Source: Candidatus Mycobacterium wuenschmannii
GTDB lineage: Bacteria > Actinomycetota > Actinomycetes > Mycobacteriales > Mycobacteriaceae
Direction of reading: 5' to 3'
DNA length: 64,000 nucleotides
NCBI RefSeq assembly: GCF_030252325.1
Contig: NZ_CP126981.1
Coordinates: 4,712,001-4,776,000, forward strand
Both the position numbers and the translations under genes were made by a program. Numbering within the stretch: position 1 is the stretch's first letter; every line of letters begins with the position of its first letter. The notes beneath the pieces are model-generated. The model searched no databases. It was not told the origin of the DNA and saw nothing but the letters and a program-made list of their open reading frames with translations. Positions 1 through 10,220 of this stretch are shown here, in pieces.

Positions 1-969
1 CTCACGCATCAGACGGGCGTTGCGCTCCAACTGTTCTCGGCGCCGCGCCCCCTCGTCGCTGCGGATCACGTCGATCGCGGTGGCGGCCGCGGCCATCGCC
101 CCCGGGGTGCCGGAGGTGCTGAACCACAACGACCGTGCGCTGAACCGGATCTCGTCGACAATGTCCTGGGAGCCGGCCACGAAGCCGCCGAGCCCGCCGA
201 TGGCCTTGGACAGCGAGCCCATCAGCACGTCGATGTGCTGCGCGACACCGTGGAGTTCCGACAGCCCGCCGCCCGTCGGGCCGAAGACACCGACGCCGTG
301 CGCCTCGTCGACCATCAGCAGAGCGCCCGCGTTCTTGCAGACGTCGATGATGTCCTCCAGCGGGGCCGTCGACCCCTCCATCGAGTACAGCGAATCCACC
401 AGAACGAGCACCCGTCGAAAAGCCTTGCCCGAGTGGCGTTGCAGCGCTTCCTTCAGCGACGCGACGTCGTTGTGCTCGAAGCGCTCCTCGGCCGCGCGGC
501 TCAGCCGGACGCCGTCGCGGATCGACGCGTGCGCGTAGGAGTCGACGATCGCCAGGCAGTCCTGCCCGATCAGCCCCTGGATGGTGCCGACGTTGGTCTG
601 GTAGCCGGTGGTGAACACCACCGCGTCGTCGTGACCAAGCCAGTCCGCGATCTTCTTTTCCAGTCCGACGTGCAGGCTGTAGGTGCCGTTGAGCAGCCGG
701 CTGCCAGTCGTGCCGGTGCCGAAGTCCTCGGTCGCCTGAGCCGACGCGGCGATCACGTCTGGGTGTGTCGACAACCCGATGTAGGAATTCGAGCCGAGCA
801 GCACGCACTGTCGTCCCCGAACCCCGACTCGCGGCGGATCGACGGAACTGATCTCTTGGAAGAAGGGCATCTGCCCGATCGACGCGAAGTGTCGCGCGAT
901 AGCGACCCGCTGATTGACGTCGGTCGAGATATCCCCGGTGACGGAAAAAGTCTCTTGGTCGGTGTCCAT
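1..969 (-). CDS. Alpha-oxoamine synthase family PLP enzyme (8-amino-7-oxononanoate synthase / serine palmitoyltransferase-like), 3' end beyond window
   Basis: Fold-type I PLP enzyme that would condense an amino acid with an acyl-CoA or acyl-ACP. The reverse strand from the ATG at 969 stays open to the window edge (about 323 codons). It carries the family signatures: the TGSRLLNGT segment, the DEAHGVG motif that contacts the cofactor, and SLSKAIGG with the Schiff-base lysine. The C-terminal part is missing only because the window ends. The substrate (biotin pathway, sphingoid-like or other lipid) cannot be decided from sequence alone. It follows the kinase gene at 1168 in the same direction after a 198-bp gap, so co-transcription with the redox two-component pair is possible but unproven. 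Confidence 0.85.
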   Translation of the reverse strand, partial: MDTDQETFSVTGDISTDVNQRVAIARHFASIGQMPFFQEISSVDPPRVGVRGRQCVLLGSNSYIGLSTHPDVIAASAQATEDFGTGTTGSRLLNGTYSLHVGLEKKIADWLGHDDAVVFTTGYQTNVGTIQGLIGQDCLAIVDSYAHASIRDGVRLSRAAEERFEHNDVASLKEALQRHSGKAFRRVLVLVDSLYSMEGSTAPLEDIIDVCKNAGALLMVDEAHGVGVFGPTGGGLSELHGVAQHIDVLMGSLSKAIGGLGGFVAGSQDIVDEIRFSARSLWFSTSGTPGAMAAAATAIDVIRSDEGARRREQLERNARLMRE

Positions 970-1167
970 TTGCTTAGCACCCCCGTGTCGTTGCCCCTTA
1001 CGAGCGCGGAGAGCTTGGCGAAACATGAGTTACCGGTGGCATCGAGCAACTCCTGACACGCCACCCCGAGGGGCGTCCCCGCGCGTCGCCTTGCGTCGGC
1101 GTACCCGGTTGAACCACCGGTCACACCATTGTTTATTCGACGCCGATACAACGACGGATGGGTGCGA

Positions 1168-2670
1168 TTAGTTCAATTCGGCGGAGTCGCCGTCCTCCGG
1201 CAGCGCCACGTCCATGACGGGCGGCACCTCGAGTGGCAGCAGGACGATGAACCGGGTGTCGCCGGGCTTCGACTCGACGCGCAGATCGCCGTGGTGCTTG
1301 TTGACGATGATCTTCCACGCCAGGTCCAGGCCCAGCCCGGTGCCTTCGCCGACGGGCTTGGTGGTGAAGAACGGTTCGAAGATGCGCTCGAGTACGTCCT
1401 CCGGGATGCCGGGACCGGTGTCGCAGATCTCGACGCGCAGCATCTCGTTGGCCTCGCGACAGGTGCGGATCGTCAGCGTGCCGCCCTTGCTGCCCATCGC
1501 GGCGATCGCGTTGTCGATGATGTTGGTCCACACCTGGTTGAGATCGCCCGGGAAGCAGGGGATCGGCGGCAGAGTGTGATCGCAGTCCTTGGCCACCTTG
1601 ATGTGGCACGTGCTGTCCTTGCCCAATCGGTCGGCGAACATGGTCAGCGTGCTCTTCAGCAGATCGTGCACATCGGCCACCTGGAACGGCGCGCGGTCCA
1701 GCTGCGAATACTGCTTGGCATCGGCGACCAGGGCCGAAATGCGCTGGCTCGCTTCGACAAGCTGATTCATCAGCAGTTCGCTCTCGATGGTGTAGCTGAT
1801 CCACTGGATCGCCTGCCCCAACGACGTCGACGCCTCGAGTTCCTCGGCGGTGGCCGCGATGCGCTCCAGCCAGTCGGTGTCGACGCCGCCCTCGACGAAC
1901 GTCGGCGCGATGTCCCAGCCGCCGTCGATGCCGTGGTCGTCCAGCCAGTCGCCGACGGCGTCCTCGCGGTCCGCGGTCTCGATCGCGTTCAGGTGCACCG
2001 ACGCGGACTTGACGACCTCCTCGGCGACGGCGTCCTGCAGCCGTACCAACGCATTCAGCGTCTCGGGGCTCACCGTGCCGTCGGCCAGCATCGCCAATTT
2101 GCCACGCATGTTGGAGATTCGGCCGCGTAGCTCCTGGGCGGCGCGCGAGATGGCGGCGGCCGGGTTGTTCAGCTGATGGGTGAGACCGGCCGACAACTGG
2201 CCCAGCGCGAGCAGCTTCTCGCGGTTGTCGATCAGGCGGCGCGTCCGTTCGCTGCCGACCGCGATCCCGTCGAGCAGGTGCACCGCCATCGGGAACTGAT
2301 CTTTCATGAACGCGGCGAAGGCCGGGGCGTCCATCACGAAGAACCTCGACGGCTTGGTCACGTGTACCGAGGTGTTGTAGTACTGACTCTTCTCGTGCGT
2401 AAACGCTTGCCACGCACCGCAATACACGCCCGGCTGGGAGGTCCGGTTGGTCTCGATGTCCTGGCCGCCGGACAGCTTTGACATCGCCAACTCGCCCTCG
2501 ATGAGGACGTAGAAGCAGGTTGCGTCGTCCCCTTCGAGGAAGAGCGGGCCGGGTTCGTAGCTGTCGATCTCCCCGACGTTGCACAACGATGCGAGCTGTG
2601 CGTCGGTGAGATGCTCGAACAGGAACAGCGTGCGCAATTCGTCTGCGTTGCAATCCTTCTGCATCGTCAT
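1168..2670 (-). CDS. Sensor histidine kinase with N-terminal cyclic-nucleotide-binding-like domain
   Basis: Soluble sensor kinase of 500 residues with no membrane segment. Residues about 10-130 form a cNMP-binding/CRP-like beta-roll (contains LFLEGDDATCFYVLIEGELA). A dimerisation region holds the phospho-acceptor motif THQLNNP with His165. The C-terminal HATPase has the N box (NIIDNAIAAM), DTGPGIP, the F box FEPFFTTK and GTGLGL. The ATG at 2670 overlaps the stop of the upstream regulator gene (ATGA), implying translational coupling and a cognate pair. The ligand could be a cyclic nucleotide, but this was not tested for key phosphate-binding residues, so the domain may have diverged. Longer upstream starts would run into the neighbouring gene. 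Confidence 0.9.
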   Translation of the reverse strand: MTMQKDCNADELRTLFLFEHLTDAQLASLCNVGEIDSYEPGPLFLEGDDATCFYVLIEGELAMSKLSGGQDIETNRTSQPGVYCGAWQAFTHEKSQYYNTSVHVTKPSRFFVMDAPAFAAFMKDQFPMAVHLLDGIAVGSERTRRLIDNREKLLALGQLSAGLTHQLNNPAAAISRAAQELRGRISNMRGKLAMLADGTVSPETLNALVRLQDAVAEEVVKSASVHLNAIETADREDAVGDWLDDHGIDGGWDIAPTFVEGGVDTDWLERIAATAEELEASTSLGQAIQWISYTIESELLMNQLVEASQRISALVADAKQYSQLDRAPFQVADVHDLLKSTLTMFADRLGKDSTCHIKVAKDCDHTLPPIPCFPGDLNQVWTNIIDNAIAAMGSKGGTLTIRTCREANEMLRVEICDTGPGIPEDVLERIFEPFFTTKPVGEGTGLGLDLAWKIIVNKHHGDLRVESKPGDTRFIVLLPLEVPPVMDVALPEDGDSAELN

Positions 2671-4337
2671 GACTCCGCCAGGTAACGGTGTACCAGCATC
2701 ACGGCCATCGACCCTTCGCCAACCGCCGCGGCGACCCGCTTGGCGGATTCGGAGCGCACGTCGCCGGCGACGAACACGCCGGGCACGCTGGTTTCCAGAT
2801 GGTGCGGCGGCCGATCCAGCGACCAGCCGCACACGTTGCGCAGGTCCGGTCCGGTGAGGATGAAGCCGTGGTCGTCGCGGGCCAGCACCCCGTCGAGCCA
2901 TTCGGTGCGCGGTGCGGCGCCGATGAAGATGAACATCCGTCCGCAGCTGACGTCCTCGGTGGTGCCGGTCTTGTTGTCGATCAGCGTCAGCGTCTCGAGG
3001 TGCTCATCGCCTGTCGCGCAATGCACCTCGGTGCAGGTGCGGACGGTGATGTTCGGGTTCGCCTCGATCTGCTGGATCAGGTAGTGCGACATCGACGCTT
3101 CCAGCGACGGGCCGCGCACCAGGATGGTGACCGACTTGGCACGGGTCGACAGATGCATCGCGGCCTGGCCCGCCGAGTTCGCGCCGCCGATGACGTAGAC
3201 CTCGTCGCCCTCGCAGTCGGCGGCGACGGACGCGCCGTAGTAGATACCGCGACCCGAAAAGTCGGCACAGCCATCGGCTTTGAGCTGGTTGTAGGCGACC
3301 CCGGTGGCAACGATGATCGCGCGCCCGTCGATCGAGCTGCCGTCGTCGAACCGGACCGTCCGCCGGGCGCCGTTGACCTCCAGTGCGACCGCGGTGCGGG
3401 TGGTGATCAGTTCGGCGCCGAACTTCTCCGCTTGCCGACGCGCGCGGGTGGCCAGCTGGTCGCCCGACACCCCGTCGGGAAAGCCGAGGTAGTTCTCGAT
3501 CTTCGAGCTCTGGCCGGCCTGCCCGCCGGTCGCGGTGGACTCGATGAGCACGGTGTGCAGGCCTTCGGACGCGCCGTAGACCGCGGCGGCCAGGCCCGCG
3601 GGCCCGCCGCCGACCACGATCAGGTCGTAGAAGTCCTGCGACGGCGTGGTCGTCAGGCCGAGGGTGTCGGCCAGCTCTGCGTCGCTGGGCTCCACGAGCG
3701 GGTCGCCCTTCTCGGTGACGACGACGGGCAGCCGCTTGCCGTCTTCGCCGGCGGCCAACAACAGTTGCTCGCCGTCGGGTTGGTCGGCCTCGAACCACTT
3801 GTAGTGCAGCCCGTTGCGGACCAGGAAGTTGCGGGCCTCCCAGGATCGCGCGTGCCAGCGGTGCCCGATGAGCTTGGTGTGCGGGATCGCGCGCTCCGGC
3901 ATCCGCCGCCAGGCCTCGAGCAGCTCGTCGATGACGGGATAGAGCTTCTCCTCGGGCGGATCCCACGGCTTGAGCAGGTAATGGTCGAGGTCGACGACGT
4001 TGATCGCGTCGATCGCGGCGTGGGTGTCGGCGTAGGCGGTCAGCAGCACCCGCTTGGCGACGGGGTAGAGGACCATCGCCTCTTCCAGGAACTCAATGCC
4101 GGTCATCTGCGGCATCCGGTAGTCGGCGACCAGCACCGCGACCGTCTCGCCGCGCAGTTTGAGCTGCTTGAGGGTGTCCAGCGCGTCCGGGCCCGATTCC
4201 GCCCGCACGATGCGGTGCGCGTCGCCGTAGCGGCGGCGCAGATCCCGGGCGACGGCGCGGGAGACCGCGGGATCGTCATCCACGGTCAGCATCACCGGTT
4301 TGCGGGATGCGGTGTCGGCGGGCGCGGGATTAGTCAT
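2667..4337 (-). CDS. Response regulator fused to a thioredoxin-reductase-like FAD/NAD(P) oxidoreductase
   Basis: A 556-residue three-part protein. Residues 15-145 are a receiver domain with acidic residues DDD at 20-22, phospho-acceptor Asp72 in ADYRMP, and a C-terminal LLKPW lysine. Residues about 160-240 look like a glutaredoxin-fold module without a CxxC. From about 250 onward it resembles thioredoxin reductase: FAD motif VVGGGPAGLAAA, GGQAG, a second Rossmann motif VIGGANSAGQAA, and the C-terminal GVFVAGDVR flavin motif. The usual active-site CxxC of thioredoxin reductase is absent (the region reads GIYYGASVAADCEG), so dithiol exchange with thioredoxin is unlikely. It may be a phosphorylation-controlled flavin redox effector (inference). 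ATG at 4337 is preferred over TTG at 4346. Confidence 0.88.
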   Translation of the reverse strand: MTNPAPADTASRKPVMLTVDDDPAVSRAVARDLRRRYGDAHRIVRAESGPDALDTLKQLKLRGETVAVLVADYRMPQMTGIEFLEEAMVLYPVAKRVLLTAYADTHAAIDAINVVDLDHYLLKPWDPPEEKLYPVIDELLEAWRRMPERAIPHTKLIGHRWHARSWEARNFLVRNGLHYKWFEADQPDGEQLLLAAGEDGKRLPVVVTEKGDPLVEPSDAELADTLGLTTTPSQDFYDLIVVGGGPAGLAAAVYGASEGLHTVLIESTATGGQAGQSSKIENYLGFPDGVSGDQLATRARRQAEKFGAELITTRTAVALEVNGARRTVRFDDGSSIDGRAIIVATGVAYNQLKADGCADFSGRGIYYGASVAADCEGDEVYVIGGANSAGQAAMHLSTRAKSVTILVRGPSLEASMSHYLIQQIEANPNITVRTCTEVHCATGDEHLETLTLIDNKTGTTEDVSCGRMFIFIGAAPRTEWLDGVLARDDHGFILTGPDLRNVCGWSLDRPPHHLETSVPGVFVAGDVRSESAKRVAAAVGEGSMAVMLVHRYLAES

Positions 4338-4487
4338 CGTCGCCAATTATGCGCTCGTCAGGCCCCGTGCGGCACGTGCGGGAAATGTCTGGTCGCCGCC
4401 CCGCGCGGTTAATCGCGCGATCGCGTGAGCCGCGATAGCTTCGGATGCGACCATGGCACAGCGATGGAAAGCGGCAGGAGGGCCTCG

Positions 4488-6305
4488 TTGCAGGGATCGA
4501 CGTTCGGGAACTACCGGCTGCTCGAATTGCTGGGGCGGGGCGGCATGGGTGAGGTGTGGCGCGCCCACGACACCGTCATCGACCGGATCGTCGCGATTAA
4601 GATCCTGCCGCCCGACATCTCCCAAGACGACGTATTCCAGCAGCGGTTCCGCCGTGAAGCGCACGCGGCCGCCCGCCTGAACAGCGCACACGTGGTGCCG
4701 ATCCACACTCACGGTGAGATCGGCGGGCGGCTGTTCGTCGACATGCGCCTGGTCGAGGGCGACAACCTGCAGTCGCTGCTGGACGCCGGGCCGCTGCCAC
4801 CGGAGCGGGCGGTGCGGTTCATCGAGCAGATCGCCATGGCGCTGCAATCGGCGCACAAGGCTGGACTGCTGCACCGCGACGTCAAGCCGTCCAACATCCT
4901 GATCGACGACGACGACTACGCGTACCTGATCGATTTCGGCATTGCCCGGGCGGCGGGCGAGCGGGCGCTGACGACCGCCGGCGATGTGATGGGCACCTTC
5001 TACTACATGGCCCCCGAACGCTTCATGGCTCAGGACGAGACCGGCCCGGGCATCGACGCCCGCTCGGACATCTATTCGCTGACGTGTGTGCTCTACGAGT
5101 GCCTGACGTCGAAGCGCGCGTTCCCCGGCGACAGCCTGGAGCAACAGGTCACCAGTCATCTGTCGGCGCCGCCGCCGCGGCCGTCGCTGACCCGGGCGGG
5201 TGTCTCGCCGGCTTTCGACGCCGTCATCGCCCGGGGTATGGCGAAGAATCCCGTCGAGCGCTACGGCAGCGCCGTGGAGTTGGCGCGCGCCGCCCGAGAG
5301 GCCCTGTCGACGCCCGGATCGGGACCCGGCCCGGTCAGCGTCCCGCGGCCCGCGCCCCAGCGCGCGGCGCCCCCGCCGACTGGGCCCGAATCGTTCACCC
5401 AGGCCGCTCCGAACAGCCAGCGCAAGCTGCTGTTGGGCCCGCCGTGGTGGCAGCGCAAGCCGGTCATCATCGCGGCGGCCGCCCTGCTCGTGGTCGCGGT
5501 GATCGTCGGCGTGGTCGGCGGCAGTGGTGGTCATGACGAGTCGACCACGAATCTGCGGCAGACCGTGCTGCCGTTCACCGGCCTACGCGAACCGCAGGGG
5601 CTGTCGGTGGATATCGGCGGCACGGTCTACGTCGCCGACACCATGCACAACCGGATCCTGGCGTTGTCGGCCGGGTCGACCGACCCGGTGGTGCTGCCGT
5701 TCGAGGGACTCAGCTCGCCGACCGGCGTCACCGCTGACAACACCGGCACGGTCTACGTCAACGACGCCGGCAACAAGCGTGTGCTGGTCCTGCCGAGCGA
5801 CACCCGCAAACAGGCCGCGCTCCCGTTCGCCGATCTCGACCGGCCGACCGGTCTGACGGTGGACAGTTCCCGCACGGTGTACGTCACCGACACGACCAGG
5901 AATCACGTCGTCGCGCTGGCGGCCGGCTCGAACAAGCAGTACGAGGTGCCGTTCACCGGACTCAACGCCCCCACCGGGCTGGTCGTCGGTCCCAGCGGAA
6001 CCATCTACGTCGCCGACAGCGGCAACAACCGGGTGCTGTCGCTGCCTCCGGGCTCGACGACGGAAACCACGCTGCCGTTCGTCGGTCTGTCCGACCCGGG
6101 CGGTGTGACCGTCGACAGTCAAGGCGCGGTGTACGTGACCGACAGCAAGAGCAATCGGGCTCTGAAGCTTCCGGCGGGCTCCAGCCAGCAAGACGTGCTG
6201 TCGTTCACCGACCTCGATTACCCGTGGGGTCTGGCCGTCGACAACATCGGTACCGTTTACGTAGCCGGGCACAACAACAAGATCCTGGCGCTGCGACCGG
6301 AGTAG
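4488..6305 (+). CDS. PknD-like transmembrane Ser/Thr protein kinase with extracellular NHL beta-propeller
   Basis: Receptor-type eukaryotic-like kinase. The cytoplasmic domain has the glycine loop LGRGGMGEV, the VAIKIL lysine, the catalytic loop HRDVKPSN, DFG, and the activation segment ending in APER. A proline-rich linker leads to one membrane helix (VIIAAAALLVVAVIVGVVGG). Six outer repeats of about 41 residues follow, each with a pattern like PTGLTVDxxGTVYVxDTxxNRVLxL, which is an NHL propeller as in M. tuberculosis PknD. The TTG at 4488 is chosen because AGGAGGG lies 5 bp upstream; ATG 4464 and GTG 4425 are in-frame alternatives without a good ribosome site. It is divergent from the two-component pair. 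Its substrates and ligand are unknown. Confidence 0.88.
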   Translation: MQGSTFGNYRLLELLGRGGMGEVWRAHDTVIDRIVAIKILPPDISQDDVFQQRFRREAHAAARLNSAHVVPIHTHGEIGGRLFVDMRLVEGDNLQSLLDAGPLPPERAVRFIEQIAMALQSAHKAGLLHRDVKPSNILIDDDDYAYLIDFGIARAAGERALTTAGDVMGTFYYMAPERFMAQDETGPGIDARSDIYSLTCVLYECLTSKRAFPGDSLEQQVTSHLSAPPPRPSLTRAGVSPAFDAVIARGMAKNPVERYGSAVELARAAREALSTPGSGPGPVSVPRPAPQRAAPPPTGPESFTQAAPNSQRKLLLGPPWWQRKPVIIAAAALLVVAVIVGVVGGSGGHDESTTNLRQTVLPFTGLREPQGLSVDIGGTVYVADTMHNRILALSAGSTDPVVLPFEGLSSPTGVTADNTGTVYVNDAGNKRVLVLPSDTRKQAALPFADLDRPTGLTVDSSRTVYVTDTTRNHVVALAAGSNKQYEVPFTGLNAPTGLVVGPSGTIYVADSGNNRVLSLPPGSTTETTLPFVGLSDPGGVTVDSQGAVYVTDSKSNRALKLPAGSSQQDVLSFTDLDYPWGLAVDNIGTVYVAGHNNKILALRPE

Positions 6306-6492
6306 GCGCTTTTTGCGCCGACCGCGTCACTGCAGGTACAGTCGACCTTCGGTGCGGCGTTTCTTGCCGACTTTTGCGTGCCCAGTCTTAGGAATTTCCT
6401 GTAACCGGCTCACGTTGAGGGTCGGGTGAATGCTGCGCCGATCAGGGCGAATACGCGATACGAAGCGATAAGACGAGGATTCGAAGAGAAGC

Positions 6493-6714
6493 ATGGCCAA
6501 GAAGGACGGCGCCATCGAGGTCGAGGGCCGCGTGGTCGAGCCCCTGCCCAATGCGATGTTCCGCATTGAGCTGGAAAACGGCCACAAGGTGCTTGCCCAC
6601 ATCAGCGGCAAGATGCGACAGCACTACATCCGCATCCTGCCCGAGGACCGGGTGGTGGTGGAGTTGTCTCCCTACGACCTGTCCCGGGGCCGCATTGTTT
6701 ACCGCTACAAGTAA
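6493..6714 (+). CDS. infA: Translation initiation factor IF-1
   Basis: IF-1 occupies the ribosomal A site during initiation together with IF-2 and IF-3. The 73-residue product is full length for the family, a single S1/OB fold with the conserved [12 protein letters not shown] start and RGRIVYRYK end. A purine-rich site (gaagagaag) precedes the ATG. It opens the translation-gene cluster rpmJ-rpsM-rpsK-rpsD-rpoA-rplQ, as in other mycobacteria. The 187-bp gap upstream begins with a short GGCGC-T5-GCGCC hairpin at 6305-6319 just after the kinase stop, a weak terminator candidate. The gap probably also holds the promoter of this operon, which I could not place confidently. Confidence 0.97.
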
Positions 6715-6762
6715 CCAGCCCGAATACAGCAACCGAGTAGACAGAACAGGATCCGAACAGCC

Positions 6763-6876
6763 GTGAAGGTGAACCCGAGCGTCAAGCCGATCTGCGACAA
6801 GTGCAGGGTGATCCGTCGGCATGGACGGGTCATGGTGATCTGCTCTGATCCGCGCCACAAGCAGCGGCAGGGCTAG
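6763..6876 (+). CDS. rpmJ: 50S ribosomal protein L36 (zinc-binding, C+ form)
   Basis: A 37-residue protein from a GTG start. It reads [19 protein letters not shown], then [18 protein letters not shown]. It has the CxxC...C...H zinc knuckle of the cysteine-containing L36 form. Its size and its place between infA and rpsM are canonical. The cysteine-containing form is normally the zinc-replete paralogue in mycobacteria; a cysteine-free copy elsewhere in the genome would be expected but lies outside this window. The 175-bp stretch from here to rpsM contains GC-rich inverted segments but no further gene. Confidence 0.96.
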
Positions 6877-7051
6877 CACCTGCCGCTTCATCGGCGCACA
6901 CAACTGAATGCAGACCTCCCAGCACCACTAGGCATATTGGCTGCCTGGCTACGTCCGGAACGGAGGCCGGACCCCGAAGCCCTGAGTTGTTTTCCGGGTT
7001 CGGGAACGGGCTGGGAATTGAGACCTCCGCATAGAGAAGGAATGCCATCCC

Positions 7052-7426
7052 ATGGCTCGATTGATGGGCGTTGACCTCCCGCGCGACAAGCGCATGGAGG
7101 TCGCGCTGACCTACATCTTCGGCATCGGCCGAACCCGATCCATCGAAATCCTGGCCGCGACCGGGATCGACAAGGATCTGCGCACCAAGGACCTGACCGA
7201 CGATCAGGTGACCCAGATGCGTGACTACATCGAAAGCAATCTCAAGGTCGAGGGTGACCTGCGCCGCGAGGTCCAGGCCGACATCCGCCGCAAGATCGAG
7301 ATCGGCTGCTACCAGGGCCTTCGACACCGCCGCGGCCTGCCTGTGCGCGGTCAGCGCACCAAGACCAACGCGCGTACCCGTAAGGGCCCGAAGCGCACCA
7401 TCGCCGGCAAGAAGAAGGCCAGGTAA
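7052..7426 (+). CDS. rpsM: 30S ribosomal protein S13
   Basis: 124 residues starting [26 protein letters not shown], with the helix-two-turn-helix region and the basic tail ending in [13 protein letters not shown] that contacts 16S rRNA and the P-site tRNA. Full length for the family. An AGAAGGAA ribosome site precedes the ATG. It is the first gene of the compact rpsM-rpsK-rpsD-rpoA-rplQ string, with only 4 bp between its stop and rpsK. Confidence 0.98.
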   Translation: MARLMGVDLPRDKRMEVALTYIFGIGRTRSIEILAATGIDKDLRTKDLTDDQVTQMRDYIESNLKVEGDLRREVQADIRRKIEIGCYQGLRHRRGLPVRGQRTKTNARTRKGPKRTIAGKKKAR

Positions 7427-7430
7427 CACC

Positions 7431-7850
7431 ATGCCCCCAGCAAAGAAGGCGGCCGCTTCCGCGCCCAAGAAGGGTCAGAAGACCCGGCGGCGGGAAAAGA
7501 AGAACGTTCCGCACGGCGCCGCGCACATCAAGAGCACGTTCAACAACACGATCGTGACGATCACCGACCTGCAGGGCAACGTCCTGGCCTGGGCGTCGTC
7601 GGGTCACGTGGGCTTCAAGGGGTCGCGTAAGTCGACGCCGTTCGCCGCCCAGCTGGCTGCCGAGAACGCCGCCCGCAAGGCGCAGGAGCACGGCGTCAAG
7701 AAGGTCGACGTCTTCGTGAAGGGTCCGGGTTCGGGCCGCGAGACCGCGATCCGTTCGCTGCAGGCCGCCGGCCTGGAGGTCGGCGCGATCTCCGACGTCA
7801 CGCCGCAGCCGCACAACGGCTGCCGTCCGCCGAAGCGGCGCCGGGTCTAG
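7431..7850 (+). CDS. rpsK: 30S ribosomal protein S11
   Basis: 139 residues. It starts at the ATG at 7431 ([16 protein letters not shown]), four bases after rpsM ends; earlier in-frame starts would overlap rpsM extensively. The body has the S11 core [15 protein letters not shown] and the signature [17 protein letters not shown], and ends [11 protein letters not shown]. It helps form the platform of the small subunit and the mRNA exit region. The lysine/alanine-rich N-terminal tail is typical of actinobacteria. Confidence 0.98.
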   Translation: MPPAKKAAASAPKKGQKTRRREKKNVPHGAAHIKSTFNNTIVTITDLQGNVLAWASSGHVGFKGSRKSTPFAAQLAAENAARKAQEHGVKKVDVFVKGPGSGRETAIRSLQAAGLEVGAISDVTPQPHNGCRPPKRRRV

Positions 7851-7864
7851 GGAGGAACTGAAAG

Positions 7865-8470
7865 ATGGCTCGTTACACCGGACCCGTCACCCGCAAGTCG
7901 CGCCGCCTGGGCGTCGACCTCGTCGGCGGTGACCAGTCGTTCGAGAAGCGCCCCTACCCGCCCGGCCAGCACGGCCGCGCGCGGATCAAGGAGAGCGAAT
8001 ACCGCCAGCAGCTGCAGGAGAAGCAGAAGGCCCGCTTCACCTACGGCGTCATGGAGAAGCAGTTCCGCCGCTACTACGCGGAGGCCGCGAGCCGTCCCGG
8101 CAAGACCGGTGACGAGCTGCTGCAGATCCTGGAGAGCCGGCTGGACAACGTGGTGTACCGCTCCGGCATCGCCCGCACCCGCCGCATGGCGCGACAGCTG
8201 GTGAGCCACGGTCACTTCACCGTCAACGGCGTCAAGGTGACCATCCCCAGCTATCGGGTGTCGCAGTACGACATCATCGACATCAAGGGGACGTCGCTGA
8301 ACACCGTGCCGTTCCAGATCGCCCGCGAGACCGCCGGCGACCGTCCGATCCCCGGCTGGATCCAGGTGGTCGGGGAGCAGCAGCGGATCCTGATCCACCA
8401 GTTGCCCGAGCGCGCCCAGATCGAGGTCCCGCTCACCGAGCAGCTCATCGTCGAGTACTACTCGAAGTAG
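7865..8470 (+). CDS. rpsD: 30S ribosomal protein S4
   Basis: 201 residues starting MARYTGPVTRKSRRLG, with an S4 RNA-binding domain in the middle (LDNVVYRSGIARTRRMARQLVSHGH). It is a primary 16S rRNA binder and, in other bacteria, an autoregulator of the alpha operon. GGGAGGAACTGAAAG precedes the ATG. The N-terminal segment lacks the CxxC zinc motif found in some S4 forms, so this is the zinc-independent type. Full length. Confidence 0.98.
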   Translation: MARYTGPVTRKSRRLGVDLVGGDQSFEKRPYPPGQHGRARIKESEYRQQLQEKQKARFTYGVMEKQFRRYYAEAASRPGKTGDELLQILESRLDNVVYRSGIARTRRMARQLVSHGHFTVNGVKVTIPSYRVSQYDIIDIKGTSLNTVPFQIARETAGDRPIPGWIQVVGEQQRILIHQLPERAQIEVPLTEQLIVEYYSK

Positions 8471-8533
8471 CACCCTGAGCCAGCCGGCTCAGGTCTGAAC
8501 GGCATCAAATAGCGGGTGCCGAGAAGGAGATAG

Positions 8534-9589
<1,056 letters not shown>

Positions 9590-9649
9590 GAACATTGGAG
9601 TCCCGGTCCTACCTGATACGGGGGCCGGCCCCTTTAAGGAGAAGTCGCA

Positions 9650-10210
9650 ATGCCCAAGCCCACCAAGGGTCCTCGCCTCGGCGGATCGTCCTCGCACCAG
9701 AAGGCGATCCTGGCCAACCTGGCCACGTCGCTGTTCGAGCACGGCCGGATCAAGACGACCGATGCGAAGGCGCGGGCACTGCGTCCCTACGCCGAGAAGC
9801 TCATCACCCACGCCAAGAAGGGCACGCTGCACAACCGGCGTGAGGTGATGAAGAAGATCCGCGACAAGGACATCGTGCACGCCCTGTTCGCCGAGATCGG
9901 GCCGCACTTCTCCGACCGCAACGGTGGCTACACCCGCATCATCAAGGTCGAGAACCGCAAGGGCGACAACGCCCCGATGGCGGTCATCGAGCTGGTTCAG
10001 GAGAAGACCGTGACGTCTGAAGCCAACCGTGCGCGGAGCGCGGGCGCCGCAAAGGCCGTCGAGCCCAAGGCTGCCAAGGCCGAGCCGAAAGCCGAAGAGG
10101 CCGAAGAGGCCACGGCCGACGAGGCCGAGGTCGGCGACAACGTGGACGCCGCGGAAGCGGACCCGACCACGGCCGAAGCTGAAGAGGCCGGGGACGCTGA
10201 CGAGTCCTGA
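9650..10210 (+). CDS. rplQ: 50S ribosomal protein L17 with acidic C-terminal extension
   Basis: 186 residues. The first 120 are the conserved L17 core ([20 protein letters not shown]; the [14 protein letters not shown] segment). The remaining 65 or so form an Ala/Glu-rich low-complexity tail, much longer than the 120-130 residue proteins of most bacteria but typical of mycobacteria. The 60-bp gap after rpoA contains the self-complementary GGGGCCGGCCCC at 9621-9632 and an AAGGAGAAG ribosome site. Confidence 0.97.
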   Translation: MPKPTKGPRLGGSSSHQKAILANLATSLFEHGRIKTTDAKARALRPYAEKLITHAKKGTLHNRREVMKKIRDKDIVHALFAEIGPHFSDRNGGYTRIIKVENRKGDNAPMAVIELVQEKTVTSEANRARSAGAAKAVEPKAAKAEPKAEEAEEATADEAEVGDNVDAAEADPTTAEAEEAGDADES

Positions 10211-10220
10211 CGGTAAGTCG

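Noticed and set aside
2688..4412. Very long open frame antisense to the response-regulator-flavoprotein gene
   Set aside because: Translation is Gly/Arg/Val/Asp low-complexity without family motifs, while the opposite strand has clear REC and FAD domains. Typical high-GC shadow frame.
4411..4425. Palindrome cgcgatcgcg between the two-component genes and the PknD-like gene as an operator
   Set aside because: Short CG-rich palindromes are expected by chance in such DNA, and no second copy or promoter alignment supports it.
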